Below, in pieces: positions 1-7,826 of a DNA stretch of 64,000 nt; position 1 is the stretch's first letter, and the number at the start of each line of letters is the position of its first letter. The position numbers and the translations under genes are program-made. Origin of the DNA: Nonomuraea sp. PA05 (GTDB lineage Bacteria > Actinomycetota > Actinomycetes > Streptosporangiales > Streptosporangiaceae); assembly GCF_008086045.1 (NCBI RefSeq), contig NZ_VSEY01000005.1:124001-188000 (forward strand), in the 5' to 3' direction. The notes beneath the pieces are model-generated. The model did no database searches. It was not told where the DNA came from and saw nothing but the letters and a program-made list of their open reading frames with translations.

Positions 1-856
1 CCCTGGTACGCCCCGCGCCGAGGAGCTGGCCGCGCAGCGTCACCGAGACCATCTCGACGAGCAGCACGACGGCCACCGTCACCAGCGCGATGCCGACGGC
101 CTCGCGGTAGTCGGTGAAGCCGAACGCCGTCTTGAGGTCCAGCCCGATGCCGCCCGCGCCGACGGCGCCGAGCAGCACGGAGCCGCGGAAGTTGATGTCG
201 AGGCGGTAGAGGATGGCGGCCACCCAGGCGGGCGCCACCTGCGGCAGCACCCCGGCCAGCAGCCGCTGCGCCCGCCCGGCGCCAGTGCCGGCCACGGCCT
301 CGCGGACGCCGGTGTCCGCCTGCTCGATCGCTTCTGTGAACAGCTTGCCGAGCATGCCGACGGAGTGCAGGCCCAGCGCCAGCACGCCGGGCAGGGGGCC
401 GATGCCGATGGCGGCCACGAAGAAGACGGCGAACACGACGTCGGGGATGGCACGGCAGGCGACGATCACGGTCAGCGCCGCCGACCGCACAGCCTTGCGG
501 CCTGCCCCGCCTCGCCCGGCCTCGCGACCGGCCCGGCCGCGCACCGCCGTTCCGCCTGTCTCCCCACCGGCTGCGGCCGGCACGGCCAGGACGGCCGCCA
601 GCATCGTGGCCAGCGCGGTGCCCGCGATGGCCATCCACAGCGTGTCGAGCACGTGCGCGAACGTCGTGGCGGGGTCGCTCAGCGTCGGCGGCACGGCCCT
701 GCCCAGCAGCGCCACGACCTCGCCGAACCCGCTGACCAGCCCGCTGACGCCGACGCCCAGGTAGCCGAGCGCGACGAGGCCGAGCGCCACGGACCCGATC
801 GGGAACGCCCACGCGACGGCCCGGCGGGCGGTGCGCGGCGGCCCGACCCGGATCAC
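1..856 (-). CDS. phnE: Phosphonate ABC transporter permease PhnE (3' end outside window)
   Basis: Inner-membrane permease of a PhnCDE importer that moves phosphonate or a related phosphorus compound through the membrane. The reverse strand is open from a GTG at 856 to the window edge (285 codons). It reads as hydrophobic segments followed by a BPD-transporter loop containing the stretch ACRAIPDVVFAVFF and a conserved ending around LDINFRGSVLLGAVGAGGIG. PhnE proteins are about 260-290 residues, so only a few C-terminal residues are missing. The start overlaps the phnC stop (GTGA at 853-856), implying translational coupling. An Ala/Gly/Arg-rich loop near residues 100-125 is unusual. Substrate could also be phosphite; no lyase gene is visible. 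Confidence 0.85.
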   Translation of the reverse strand, partial: MIRVGPPRTARRAVAWAFPIGSVALGLVALGYLGVGVSGLVSGFGEVVALLGRAVPPTLSDPATTFAHVLDTLWMAIAGTALATMLAAVLAVPAAAGGETGGTAVRGRAGREAGRGGAGRKAVRSAALTVIVACRAIPDVVFAVFFVAAIGIGPLPGVLALGLHSVGMLGKLFTEAIEQADTGVREAVAGTGAGRAQRLLAGVLPQVAPAWVAAILYRLDINFRGSVLLGAVGAGGIGLDLKTAFGFTDYREAVGIALVTVAVVLLVEMVSVTLRGQLLGAGRTR

Positions 857-1614
857 GGCACCGTCACAGGGTCGGACAGATACAGCCCCCGCAACCGCAC
901 CGGGTCGAGCAGCTCGGTCGGCGAGTCCAGCCGGACCTTCCCCAGCCGCAGCCCCACCACCCGCCGCGTCCACTCCAACGCCAGCTCGACCTGGTGCAAC
1001 GTGCACACCATGGTCAGCCCGTCCTCCCGGCAGACCCGCACCAGCAGATCCATCACGGAAGCGGCGGTCTCGGGATCGAGCGAGGCCACGGGTTCGTCGG
1101 CGAGCATCAGCTCGGGCCGCTGCAGCAGGGCCCGCGCGATGGCGACGCGCTGCTGCTGCCCTCCGGACAGGCTGCCGGCCCGCTGGTAGGCCCGGTCGGC
1201 CAGGCCGACCCGGTCCAGGTGCTCGAACGCCTCCGCCCGTACGGATCTGGGCCAGGTGACGATCCCGTACCGTGGCCCGCGGACCCGGCCGAGCGCGCCG
1301 TGCAGCACGTTCTCCATCACGGTGAGCCGTCCGATCAGGTTGAACTGCTGGAAGACCACGCCGACCCGCCGCCGCAGCGTCCGCAGCCCGGCGCCCTTGG
1401 CGCCGGCCACGTCGACGCCGAGCACGCGGACCTGGCCGGCGTCGGGCCTGGCCAGCCCGTTGAGGTGGCGCAGCAGCGTGGACTTGCCCGACCCGGACGG
1501 CCCGAGCAGGGCGACGATCTCCCCGCGCGCCACGGTCAGGTCGATCCCGGCGCACGCGGTCACCTCGCCGAACGCCTTGACCAGCCCCCTGGTCTCCACG
1601 ACGGCCGCCGTCAT
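853..1614 (-). CDS. phnC: Phosphonate ABC transporter ATP-binding protein PhnC
   Basis: Cytoplasmic ATPase that powers the PhnDCE importer. The 253-residue product starting MTAAVVETRGLVKAF has Walker A GPSGSGKS (residues 38-45), a Q-loop VVFQQFN, ABC signature LSGGQ (149-153) and Walker B LMLADEP (about 169-175), all intact. The ATG at 1614 overlaps the phnD stop in an ATGA; a longer reading frame to 1650 would overlap phnD more and is less likely. Length is normal for PhnC (about 250-270). Gene order phnD-phnC-phnE on the minus strand is the usual operon order. Confidence 0.92.
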   Translation of the reverse strand: MTAAVVETRGLVKAFGEVTACAGIDLTVARGEIVALLGPSGSGKSTLLRHLNGLARPDAGQVRVLGVDVAGAKGAGLRTLRRRVGVVFQQFNLIGRLTVMENVLHGALGRVRGPRYGIVTWPRSVRAEAFEHLDRVGLADRAYQRAGSLSGGQQQRVAIARALLQRPELMLADEPVASLDPETAASVMDLLVRVCREDGLTMVCTLHQVELALEWTRRVVGLRLGKVRLDSPTELLDPVRLRGLYLSDPVTVP

Positions 1615-2534
1615 GCCTTCGAGCACTTCTCGTTCTTGGTGGCGGCGCACACCTCGCGTACGGCGTCGAAGGTGGCGTCGGTGACGGCCTGCCAGCTCCA
1701 GATGGACTTGTCGTTGGTCACGGCGCAGCTCTCGGTGTCCTTACAGATGCCGAGCTGCACCATGCGGTCCTTGCCGGCGTCCTCGGTGAAGGTCTGCCGC
1801 AGCTTGGCCTTGAGGTCGGCGGGCAGCTCGTCCCGCATGGCGACGGGCGACATGGGGATCGGCTGGGACTTCCACACCACCTTCACGTCGCCCTGCTTGA
1901 GCTTGCCCTTGTCGATGAGGATGTGGTCGACCATCCCGCTCTCGGAGAAGCCGGCCTGGCACTTGCCTGAGGCGACCGACAGCACGGAGTTGTCGTGCCC
2001 GCCCGCCATGACGGGCTGGACGCCGGTCTTGGGGTCGATGCCCGCGTCGAGCAGCCCCTGGCTGGGGAAGAGGTAGCCGGACGTGGAGCCGGGGTCCACG
2101 AAGCACACCTTGGCGCCCTTGAACCCGTTGATGTCGGTGATCTGACTGTCGGCGGGGACGATGCCGTAGCTCTCGTACGTGGGCTTGCCGCCCTTCTCGA
2201 CCATCGACGCGATCGGCGTGATCTTTGCGCCGTTGCTCCTGGCGAGCACGTACGACAGCGGCCCGAACTCGGCCAGATCGATCTTGCCGGACACCATGCC
2301 CTCGATGACCGCGTTGTAGTCGGTGGAGCGGACGAACTCCACCTTCCTGCCGGTGTTCTTCTCCAGGAGGGCGATGATGTCCTTGTACTCGGCGGTGGGG
2401 TCGATGTTCTGCTCCGTGGGGATGGCGGCGAAGCGCAGCACGTCGCCGCTGTCCGCGCTGCTGCCGCCGGCGGAGGAGCAGCCCGCCGCCGCGAGCGCGC
2501 CGATCATGGCCAGGGCGGTCAGGGTACGTATCAC
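1611..2534 (-). CDS. phnD: Phosphonate-binding lipoprotein PhnD
   Basis: Extracytoplasmic solute-binding protein (PhnD/SsuA/TauA-type, 307 residues) that captures the ligand for PhnCE. The N-terminus MIRTLTALAMIGALAAAGCSS is a lipoprotein signal with Cys19 as the likely lipidation site. The body carries PhnD-type features: FAAIPTEQN, LAEFGPLSYVLA, and the ligand-loop stretch FVDPGSTSGYLFP. First gene of phnDCE, preceded by 200 bp carrying a PHO-box-like triple repeat (2622-2655), which suggests phosphate-starvation control. Ligand specificity (phosphonate, phosphite, hypophosphite) cannot be read from the sequence. Confidence 0.9.
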   Translation of the reverse strand: MIRTLTALAMIGALAAAGCSSAGGSSADSGDVLRFAAIPTEQNIDPTAEYKDIIALLEKNTGRKVEFVRSTDYNAVIEGMVSGKIDLAEFGPLSYVLARSNGAKITPIASMVEKGGKPTYESYGIVPADSQITDINGFKGAKVCFVDPGSTSGYLFPSQGLLDAGIDPKTGVQPVMAGGHDNSVLSVASGKCQAGFSESGMVDHILIDKGKLKQGDVKVVWKSQPIPMSPVAMRDELPADLKAKLRQTFTEDAGKDRMVQLGICKDTESCAVTNDKSIWSWQAVTDATFDAVREVCAATKNEKCSKA

Positions 2535-2621
2535 AGTCGGTTCTCCGAGCCTTGTCGCAGGTGGCGATCAGGCTGGCCACGGTCGTGGCGGACAGTGATG
2601 AGCAGGCCAGTCGCGCCTGAC

Positions 2622-2655
2622 CCTGCACGAACCGGGGGGTTAACTCCGCGCGAAC
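2622..2655 (-). promoter_or_regulatory. PHO-box-like direct repeats upstream of phnD
   Basis: Read on the minus strand, three 11-base units follow one another: GTTCGCGCGGA (2655-2645), GTTAACCCCCC (2644-2634), one extra base, then GTTCGTGCAGG (2632-2622). Actinomycete PhoP boxes are tandem 11-base units resembling GTTCACCCGCC; the middle unit matches 9 of 11 positions. The site is 88-121 bp upstream of phnD. Confidence 0.5.
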
Positions 2656-2733
2656 CCACCGGCCCGTAACTCTCCTGCCGGTGCGTCTCCACCGCGCGGA
2701 CAGGGTCCGGTCACGTGGGCGGCGGGTGACGGG

Positions 2734-4221
2734 TCAGGAGGAGCGGGGCCGCCAGTCGCCGCGGTCCAGGTCGAGGTCCTCCGGCGTGTGCAGCCTGACC
2801 ATGGTCCTGGCCACCCCGGCCGGCACCCGGTGCGGCGTCAGGAAGGACACGGCCGCCATCACGGTGAACGCGATCGGCACCGTCCACGCCGCCGGTTGGG
2901 CCAGCAGCGCCCCCGCCAGCCCGCGCTGCGGCCCTGCCACGATCGTCACCAGCACGGCCCCGCACGCCAGCCCGCCGCCCACGAACAGGCCCGCCAGCGC
3001 CCCGGTCGTGGACAGCCGCCGCCACCAGATGCCCAGCACCAGCAGCGGGCAGAACGACGAGGCCGCCACGGCGAACGCCAGCCCCACCACGTCCGCGACC
3101 GGCAGCGCCCGCGCCCACAGCGCCAGGGCCAGCGGCACCGCGACCGCCATCAGCGTGGCGATCCTGAACGAGCGCACCCCGCCCTTGAGCAGGTCCTGGG
3201 CGATCACCCCCGCCACGGACACGGTCAGACCGGAGGAGGTGGACAGGAACGCGGCGAAGGCGCCCGCGGTGACCAGCGCGGTCAGCAGGTCGCCGAGGGT
3301 GCCGCCGATCATGCGGGAGGGCAGGGCCAGCACGACGGTGTCCGTGCGGATGAGCTCGGGCGTGTACATGCGGCCCAGCCACCCGTACACGGCGGGCATC
3401 AGGTAGAAGGCGCCGAGCAGCGACAGCACCACGAGCGTGGTGCGCCGGGCGGCCCGCCCGTCGGGGTTGGTGTAGAAGCGGACGAGCACGTGCGGCAGCC
3501 CCATCGTGCCCAGGAACGTGGCCAGGATCAGCGAGTACGTCGAGTACAGCCCGTACTCCTTGCTTCCGGCGAGCGGCATCTGCCAGGTGGCCGCGTCGGC
3601 CGCGCTCACGTTCGGCGCCCCGTCGGCCTGCCAGGCCATCAGCAGGAACACCAGCGGCACGGCCAGCGCCGTCAGCTTCAGCCAGTACTGGAACGCCTGC
3701 ACGAACGTGATCGACCGCATCCCGCCGGACAGCACGTTCACCGCCACGACCACCGCGACCAGCAGGCCGCCCACCCACACGGGCGCGCCGGTGATCGTCC
3801 GCAGCACCAGGCCGGCGCTCTGGAACTGCGGCATCAGGTAGAGCCAGCCGATCAGCACGACCAGCACGCTCGCGGTGCGGCGCACGGTCATCGACTCCAG
3901 CCTGGCCTCGGCGAAGTCCGGCAGCGTGTACGCCCCCGACCGGCGCAGCGGCGCGGAGACCAGCACCAGCAGCACCAGGTACCCGCCGGTCCAGCCGACG
4001 GGCAGCCACAGCATGTCCACGCCGAAGGTCAGGATCAGGCCCGCGATGCCCAGGAAGGAGGCCGCCGACAGGTACTCGCCGCCGATGGCCGAGGCGTTCC
4101 AGAGGGGGCTGACCGTGCGTGAGGCGACGTAGAAGTCGGAGGTCGTCCGCGAGACCCTGATGCCGAACGCCCCGATGAGCACGGCCGCCACCACGACGAC
4201 CAGCACCGCCGTCAGACTCAT
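2734..4221 (-). CDS. Sodium:solute symporter (acetate/pyruvate-type, ActP/MctP-like)
   Basis: Multi-pass SSS-family transporter of 495 residues, probably taking up a small monocarboxylate. The start MSLTAVLVVVVAAVLIGAFG at 4221 has GGAGCGGG upstream; the next part, TTSDFYVASRTVSPLWNASAIGGEYLSAASFLG, matches the SSS signature region of ActP-like symporters. At least twelve hydrophobic segments follow, and the C-terminus is a short charged cytoplasmic tail. It lies 31 bp after a DUF485 gene, a pairing typical of acetate symporters (ActP-YjcH), and downstream of a LytS/LytTR system likely to control it. Substrate is inferred from family and partner, not shown. Confidence 0.88.
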   Translation of the reverse strand: MSLTAVLVVVVAAVLIGAFGIRVSRTTSDFYVASRTVSPLWNASAIGGEYLSAASFLGIAGLILTFGVDMLWLPVGWTGGYLVLLVLVSAPLRRSGAYTLPDFAEARLESMTVRRTASVLVVLIGWLYLMPQFQSAGLVLRTITGAPVWVGGLLVAVVVAVNVLSGGMRSITFVQAFQYWLKLTALAVPLVFLLMAWQADGAPNVSAADAATWQMPLAGSKEYGLYSTYSLILATFLGTMGLPHVLVRFYTNPDGRAARRTTLVVLSLLGAFYLMPAVYGWLGRMYTPELIRTDTVVLALPSRMIGGTLGDLLTALVTAGAFAAFLSTSSGLTVSVAGVIAQDLLKGGVRSFRIATLMAVAVPLALALWARALPVADVVGLAFAVAASSFCPLLVLGIWWRRLSTTGALAGLFVGGGLACGAVLVTIVAGPQRGLAGALLAQPAAWTVPIAFTVMAAVSFLTPHRVPAGVARTMVRLHTPEDLDLDRGDWRPRSS

Positions 4222-4252
4222 GCGACCCGCTCCAGGCCCCGCCGCGTCCCGC

Positions 4253-4666
4253 TCACCGGCGCTCGACCAGCTCGGCGAAGTGCCGCTCGTTGCGCTCGGC
4301 CTGGCGCACGTACAGCCAGGCGCCGATGACGAAGGCGGGGTAGATGAGGCCGGCCAGCACCGCCCACGGCAGCGGCACGCCGAGCACGTGCACCTCGCGC
4401 AGCTCGGGGATGAGCAGGAACAGCAGCGGCAGCCCGCCCACCACGCACGCCAGCACCGTGCAGACGAACAACGCCAGCCGGAACTGGGTGCGCAGCAGCG
4501 AGTGCATGTAGACCTCGCCGAGCCGGGTCTGCTCGTCGATCTCCCGGGTGGCGGGGTAGCGGGGGCGGCGCGCGGCGGCGGTGCGCGGGCTGGTGACGGC
4601 CACCCGGCGGGGGACCTCTGGGCGGCCGCGCGCGGCCTCGGCACGCCGGCGCTGCTCGGAGCTCAT
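4253..4666 (-). CDS. DUF485 family membrane protein, symporter partner
   Basis: A 137-residue protein with an Arg/Ala-rich cytoplasmic N-terminus (about 60 residues) and a DUF485-type domain with two transmembrane helices: LALFVCTVLACVVGGLPLLFLLI and AVLAGLIYPAFVIGAWLYV. The C-terminal RQAERNERHFAEL is typical of DUF485 (YjcH-like) proteins, which accompany ActP symporters. Its ATG at 4666 overlaps the response-regulator stop (ATGA), tying regulator and transporter synthesis together. The N-terminal extension is longer than in YjcH. Confidence 0.88.
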   Translation of the reverse strand: MSSEQRRRAEAARGRPEVPRRVAVTSPRTAAARRPRYPATREIDEQTRLGEVYMHSLLRTQFRLALFVCTVLACVVGGLPLLFLLIPELREVHVLGVPLPWAVLAGLIYPAFVIGAWLYVRQAERNERHFAELVERR

Positions 4667-5412
4667 TCCTGCCTGCCTTTCCTGGCCCGCCGCACCAGCA
4701 GGTCGCGCAGCTCGCGCGTGTGCCGCCGGCTGACCGGGATCTCGGTGTCCCCGACCCGCACGGTGCACTTGCCGGAGTCGATGTGCAGCTCCTCGATGTG
4801 CTTGACCGCCACCAGGTGGCTGCGGTGCACCCGGACGAACCCCGCCGACGCCCACCGCTCCTCCAGCGTGGCCAGCGGGATGCGCACCAGGTGGCTGCCC
4901 GTGGCGGTGTGCAGGCGGGCGTAGTCGCCGTGCGCCTCGACGTAGACGACGTCGGCGCTGGAGACGAACCGGGTCACCCCGCCCAGCTCGACCGGGATGG
5001 TGTCGCTCTCGCCGCCCTCCACCGGCACGTCGGCGGAGATCGCCACCCGCCTGATCGCCTCCGCCAGCCGCTCGGGGCGGACGGGCTTGAGCAGGTAGTC
5101 CTCGGCCTTGATCTCGAACGCGTCCACCGCGTGCTCCTCGTACGCGGTCACGAACACCACCCTCGGCGGGTTCGCGAACTGCGACAGCAGCCGCCCGAGC
5201 ACCACGCCGTCCAGGCCGCGCATCCTGATGTCGAGGAACACGGCGTCGATCGGCCGCCCGTCGGCGATGGCGCGGTCGAGCAGCCGCAGCGCGGCGGCTC
5301 CGTCCCTGGCGGTGGCCACCTCCCCGATGCGGGGGTCGGCGCGCAGCAGGTACGACAGGTCTTCGAGGGCGGGCAGCTCGTCATCGACGGCGAGTACCCG
5401 GAGTTGTGCCAT
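4663..5412 (-). CDS. LytTR-family response regulator
   Basis: Cytoplasmic two-component regulator of 249 residues. The N-terminal receiver begins MAQLRVLAVDDE and has a probable phosphoacceptor Asp61 in VFLDIRMRGLDG. Residues about 145-245 form a LytTR DNA-binding domain (VVYVEAHGDYARLHT; VRVHRSHLVAVKHI). The ATG at 5412 gives the canonical receiver start; a TTG at 5436 would add eight residues. No good ribosome site is seen at either. It follows the kinase gene by 33 bp and overlaps the DUF485 gene by 4 bp, so the probable target is the symporter operon. Confidence 0.92.
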   Translation of the reverse strand: MAQLRVLAVDDELPALEDLSYLLRADPRIGEVATARDGAAALRLLDRAIADGRPIDAVFLDIRMRGLDGVVLGRLLSQFANPPRVVFVTAYEEHAVDAFEIKAEDYLLKPVRPERLAEAIRRVAISADVPVEGGESDTIPVELGGVTRFVSSADVVYVEAHGDYARLHTATGSHLVRIPLATLEERWASAGFVRVHRSHLVAVKHIEELHIDSGKCTVRVGDTEIPVSRRHTRELRDLLVRRARKGRQE

Positions 5413-5445
5413 AGACAGTGATGAAACCGACAACAAAGATCGAGG

Positions 5446-6627
5446 TCAACGGGCGGAGACGCCTGGGTGATATTTCGGCAACCTGATGTTGACCTTGGTG
5501 CCCGCGCCGCTGGCCGTTTCGACGACCAGACCGTACTCGTCGCCGTACACCTGGCGCAGCCGCTCGTCCACGTTCGCCAGCCCGACGCCGCCCGCGGGGG
5601 TGATCTCACCTGCGAGGATGCGGCGCAGCCTGTCGGGGTCCATGCCGAGGCCGTCGTCCTCGACGCTGATGCGGCACTCTGCGCCCGCGTCCTCGGCGAT
5701 GATCGTGATGCGGCCGACGCCGTTCTTGCTCTCCAGGCCGTGCCGCACCGCGTTCTCGACGAGCGGCTGCAGGCACAGGAACGGCACCGCGACCGGCAGC
5801 ACCTCGGGTGCGATGCGCAGCGTCACCTGGAGCTGGTCGCCGAACCTGGCCCGCTCCAGGATCAGGTAGCGGTCGATGGAGCGCAGCTCCTCGGCCAGCG
5901 TGGTGAACTCGCCGTGCCGCCGGAAGGAGTAGCGGGTGAAGTCGGCGAACTCCAGCAGCAGCTCCCTGGCCCGCTCGGGGTCGGTGCGGACGAACGAGGC
6001 GATGGTGGTCAGCGAGTTGTAGATGAAGTGCGGCGAGATCTGCGCGCGCAGCGCCCGCACCTCGGCCTCCATGAGCAGCGTGCGCGAGCGGTCCAGCTCG
6101 GCGAGTTCGAGCTGCGAGTCCACCCAGCCGGCCACCTCCTGCGCGGCCCTGACCAGCCCGGCCGAGGCGTTCTGCCCGTAGGCGGCCAGCGCGCCCACGA
6201 CGCGGTCGTCGGTGGTGAGCGGCACCACGACGGCGTGCCTGACGGGGCATTCGAGCAGGTCGCAGTCGATGGTCAGGACCTGTGTGCGGCCGTCCTTGAG
6301 GGTGGCCGCCGCGTGCTCGAAGGCCTGCTCGGCGTGGTGGTCGTCGCCGTCGCCGTCGTAGACGAGCAGCCGCTCGCCGTCGGTGATGGCCAGCGCGGCG
6401 GAGCCGAGCAGCGTGCGCAGGTGCCGCGAGGCGCGCTCGGCGCCGTCGGCGGTCAGGCCGGCCCGCAGCGGCGGGCCGGCGAGCGAGGCGGGGTGCAGGG
6501 TCTCGAACGTGGCCCGCTCCGCCGGGCTGGTGCCCAGCTCGCGGCGGCCCCGCATGACCCGCCACAACACGATCGCGGGCACGCCGACGAGCACGGCGAC
6601 GACGGCCACGCCGACCAGGTACTCCAC
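5446..6627 (-). CDS. LytS-like sensor histidine kinase with GAF-like domain
   Basis: A 393-residue kinase with one N-terminal membrane helix (residues 3-24), a GAF-like region (about 60-170), a His_kinase domain with phosphorylated-His candidate H200 in ISPHFIYNSL, and a C-terminal HATPase with N-box LQPLVENAVRHGLE and a GLGM/GVGLAN lid. This is the YehU/YpdA/LytS architecture but with only one membrane helix instead of a 5TM LYT domain, so the signal is probably sensed inside the cell or through partners. It is transcribed toward the LytTR regulator, DUF485 protein and symporter. In E. coli the related BtsSR and YpdAB systems respond to pyruvate, a useful analogy only. Confidence 0.92.
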   Translation of the reverse strand: MEYLVGVAVVAVLVGVPAIVLWRVMRGRRELGTSPAERATFETLHPASLAGPPLRAGLTADGAERASRHLRTLLGSAALAITDGERLLVYDGDGDDHHAEQAFEHAAATLKDGRTQVLTIDCDLLECPVRHAVVVPLTTDDRVVGALAAYGQNASAGLVRAAQEVAGWVDSQLELAELDRSRTLLMEAEVRALRAQISPHFIYNSLTTIASFVRTDPERARELLLEFADFTRYSFRRHGEFTTLAEELRSIDRYLILERARFGDQLQVTLRIAPEVLPVAVPFLCLQPLVENAVRHGLESKNGVGRITIIAEDAGAECRISVEDDGLGMDPDRLRRILAGEITPAGGVGLANVDERLRQVYGDEYGLVVETASGAGTKVNIRLPKYHPGVSAR

Positions 6628-6636
6628 GCGGCCAGA

Positions 6637-6670
6637 GCCTAGCCGTTCACAGGGCCTAGCCGTTCACAGG
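6637..6670. repeat. 17-bp perfect tandem duplication
   Basis: The 17-mer gcctagccgttcacagg occurs twice in a row (6637-6653 and 6654-6670). The second copy contains the HIT gene stop (tca at 6664-6666); the first lies in the gap before the kinase gene. Confidence 0.9.
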
Positions 6671-7068
6671 GCCTCGGAGACGAGGGCGGCGTACGACCGG
6701 GCCTCTTCGTCCGAGTCGTACTTGGTGCGCGGCCAGAAGAACCCGCGCAGCCCGTCCTTCTTGTTGCGCGGCACGACGTGCACGTGCAGGTGGGCGACGC
6801 TCTGGCTGATCCGGTTGTTCATCGCCACGAACGTGCCGCCCGCCTCCAGCCCCCGCTCCACGGCCTGGGCCATGGCCCGCACCCGCTCGAAGAACGGCCC
6901 GACGTCGCCGAGGTCGGTGAGCGTCTCCACGTGCACGCGCGGCACCACCAGCACGTGGCCCTTGAAGACGGGCCTGGTGTCGAGGAAGGAGACCGCCACC
7001 TCGTCGGAGCCGACCACGTAGGCGGGCCGCTCCCCGGCGATGATCTCGCAGAACAGGTCGGTGCTCAC
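6664..7068 (-). CDS. HIT-family nucleotide hydrolase/transferase
   Basis: A 134-residue histidine-triad protein, likely hydrolysing or transferring a nucleoside monophosphate group. The HIT motif HLHVHVVP carries the catalytic His triad, preceded by GTFVAMNNRISQSVAHLH. The N-terminus STDLFCEIIAGERPAYVV is typical of Hint-like proteins. The GTG start at 7068 overlaps the upstream DUF1838 stop (GTGA). Exact substrate unknown. Confidence 0.9.
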   Translation of the reverse strand: MSTDLFCEIIAGERPAYVVGSDEVAVSFLDTRPVFKGHVLVVPRVHVETLTDLGDVGPFFERVRAMAQAVERGLEAGGTFVAMNNRISQSVAHLHVHVVPRNKKDGLRGFFWPRTKYDSDEEARSYAALVSEAL

Positions 7069-7772
7069 CGGCCGACCCTATCGGCGAAGGCGGTCCAGCT
7101 CGTCATGTTGGGCGCCGACCACTCCGACGGGGCGTGCAGGAAGTGCTCGCCGACCCGCTCGCGCAGCCGCTCGGGCACCTCGCCCACCTTGGCGCCCCGG
7201 CAGTGGTAGACGAGCCCGCCGCCGCGCTGCCCCATGGCCATCCACGGCAGCCACGGCGACACCCGGCACCAGGAGAAGACGCACGGCACGTCCGGCATGC
7301 CCGACTCCACGGCGGCGGCCGGCGCGAAGAACTGGAACAGCTCCAGCGCCCGGTAGGTGTCGTCGGCCGAGTTGTCCGGGTAGTCGGCCACCTTCAGCGG
7401 CGACGGGTAGGCCAGCCGGACGTCCACGTTGTAGACGATCTGGTCGCCGAGCCGCGTCTCCGGCACCGGGTAGGCGCCCAGCCGCTGGTTGACCGGGTCG
7501 TTGAAGACGTGCTGCACCTCGACCTCGCGCCCGGTGATCGGGTTGTGCCAGGAGTCGAGCACCTGCCTGCCGCGGGGGTCGAGGTAGAGGGCGGCCTCCC
7601 TGGTCAGGAGCTGCCGGCCGCCCTCGGTCTCGACCGCCCTGGCCACGTTGAGCCCCTCGAACCCGAACAGGTGGTGCGGGCCGTCGCCGTCCTGCCAGCC
7701 GTAGACGTCGCCGGTCCAGTACGAGATCGTCTCCGCGCCGTCGGACGAGGCGCGCACCCGGAGGAAGTCCAT
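7065..7772 (-). CDS. DUF1838 family protein
   Basis: A 235-residue cytoplasmic protein of the DUF1838 type, function unknown. Recognisable pieces are ISYWTGDVYGWQDG, LFGFEGLNVAR, LDPRGRQVLDSWHNPITG and a C-terminal SEWSAPNMTSWTAF. No signal peptide or membrane helix. The ATG at 7772 lies 7 bp after a TAGGCT sequence on the minus strand, so the transcript may be leaderless. It is divergent from the MFS gene at 7825 and overlaps the HIT gene. Confidence 0.7.
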   Translation of the reverse strand: MDFLRVRASSDGAETISYWTGDVYGWQDGDGPHHLFGFEGLNVARAVETEGGRQLLTREAALYLDPRGRQVLDSWHNPITGREVEVQHVFNDPVNQRLGAYPVPETRLGDQIVYNVDVRLAYPSPLKVADYPDNSADDTYRALELFQFFAPAAAVESGMPDVPCVFSWCRVSPWLPWMAMGQRGGGLVYHCRGAKVGEVPERLRERVGEHFLHAPSEWSAPNMTSWTAFADRVGR

Positions 7773-7812
7773 GATCCGCAGCCTATCCCGTGCCTTCGCG
7801 ACAGTGTGTTGC

Positions 7813-7826
7813 TATGTTAGAAACAT
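7813..7826 (+). promoter_or_regulatory. -10 element and palindrome at the MFS exporter start
   Basis: TATGTT (7813-7818) lies 6 bp before the ATG at 7825, as in a leaderless promoter. The same bases form an inverted repeat ATGTT-AGA-AACAT (7814-7826) that runs into the start codon, a good place for the TetR protein encoded downstream to bind. Confidence 0.45.
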
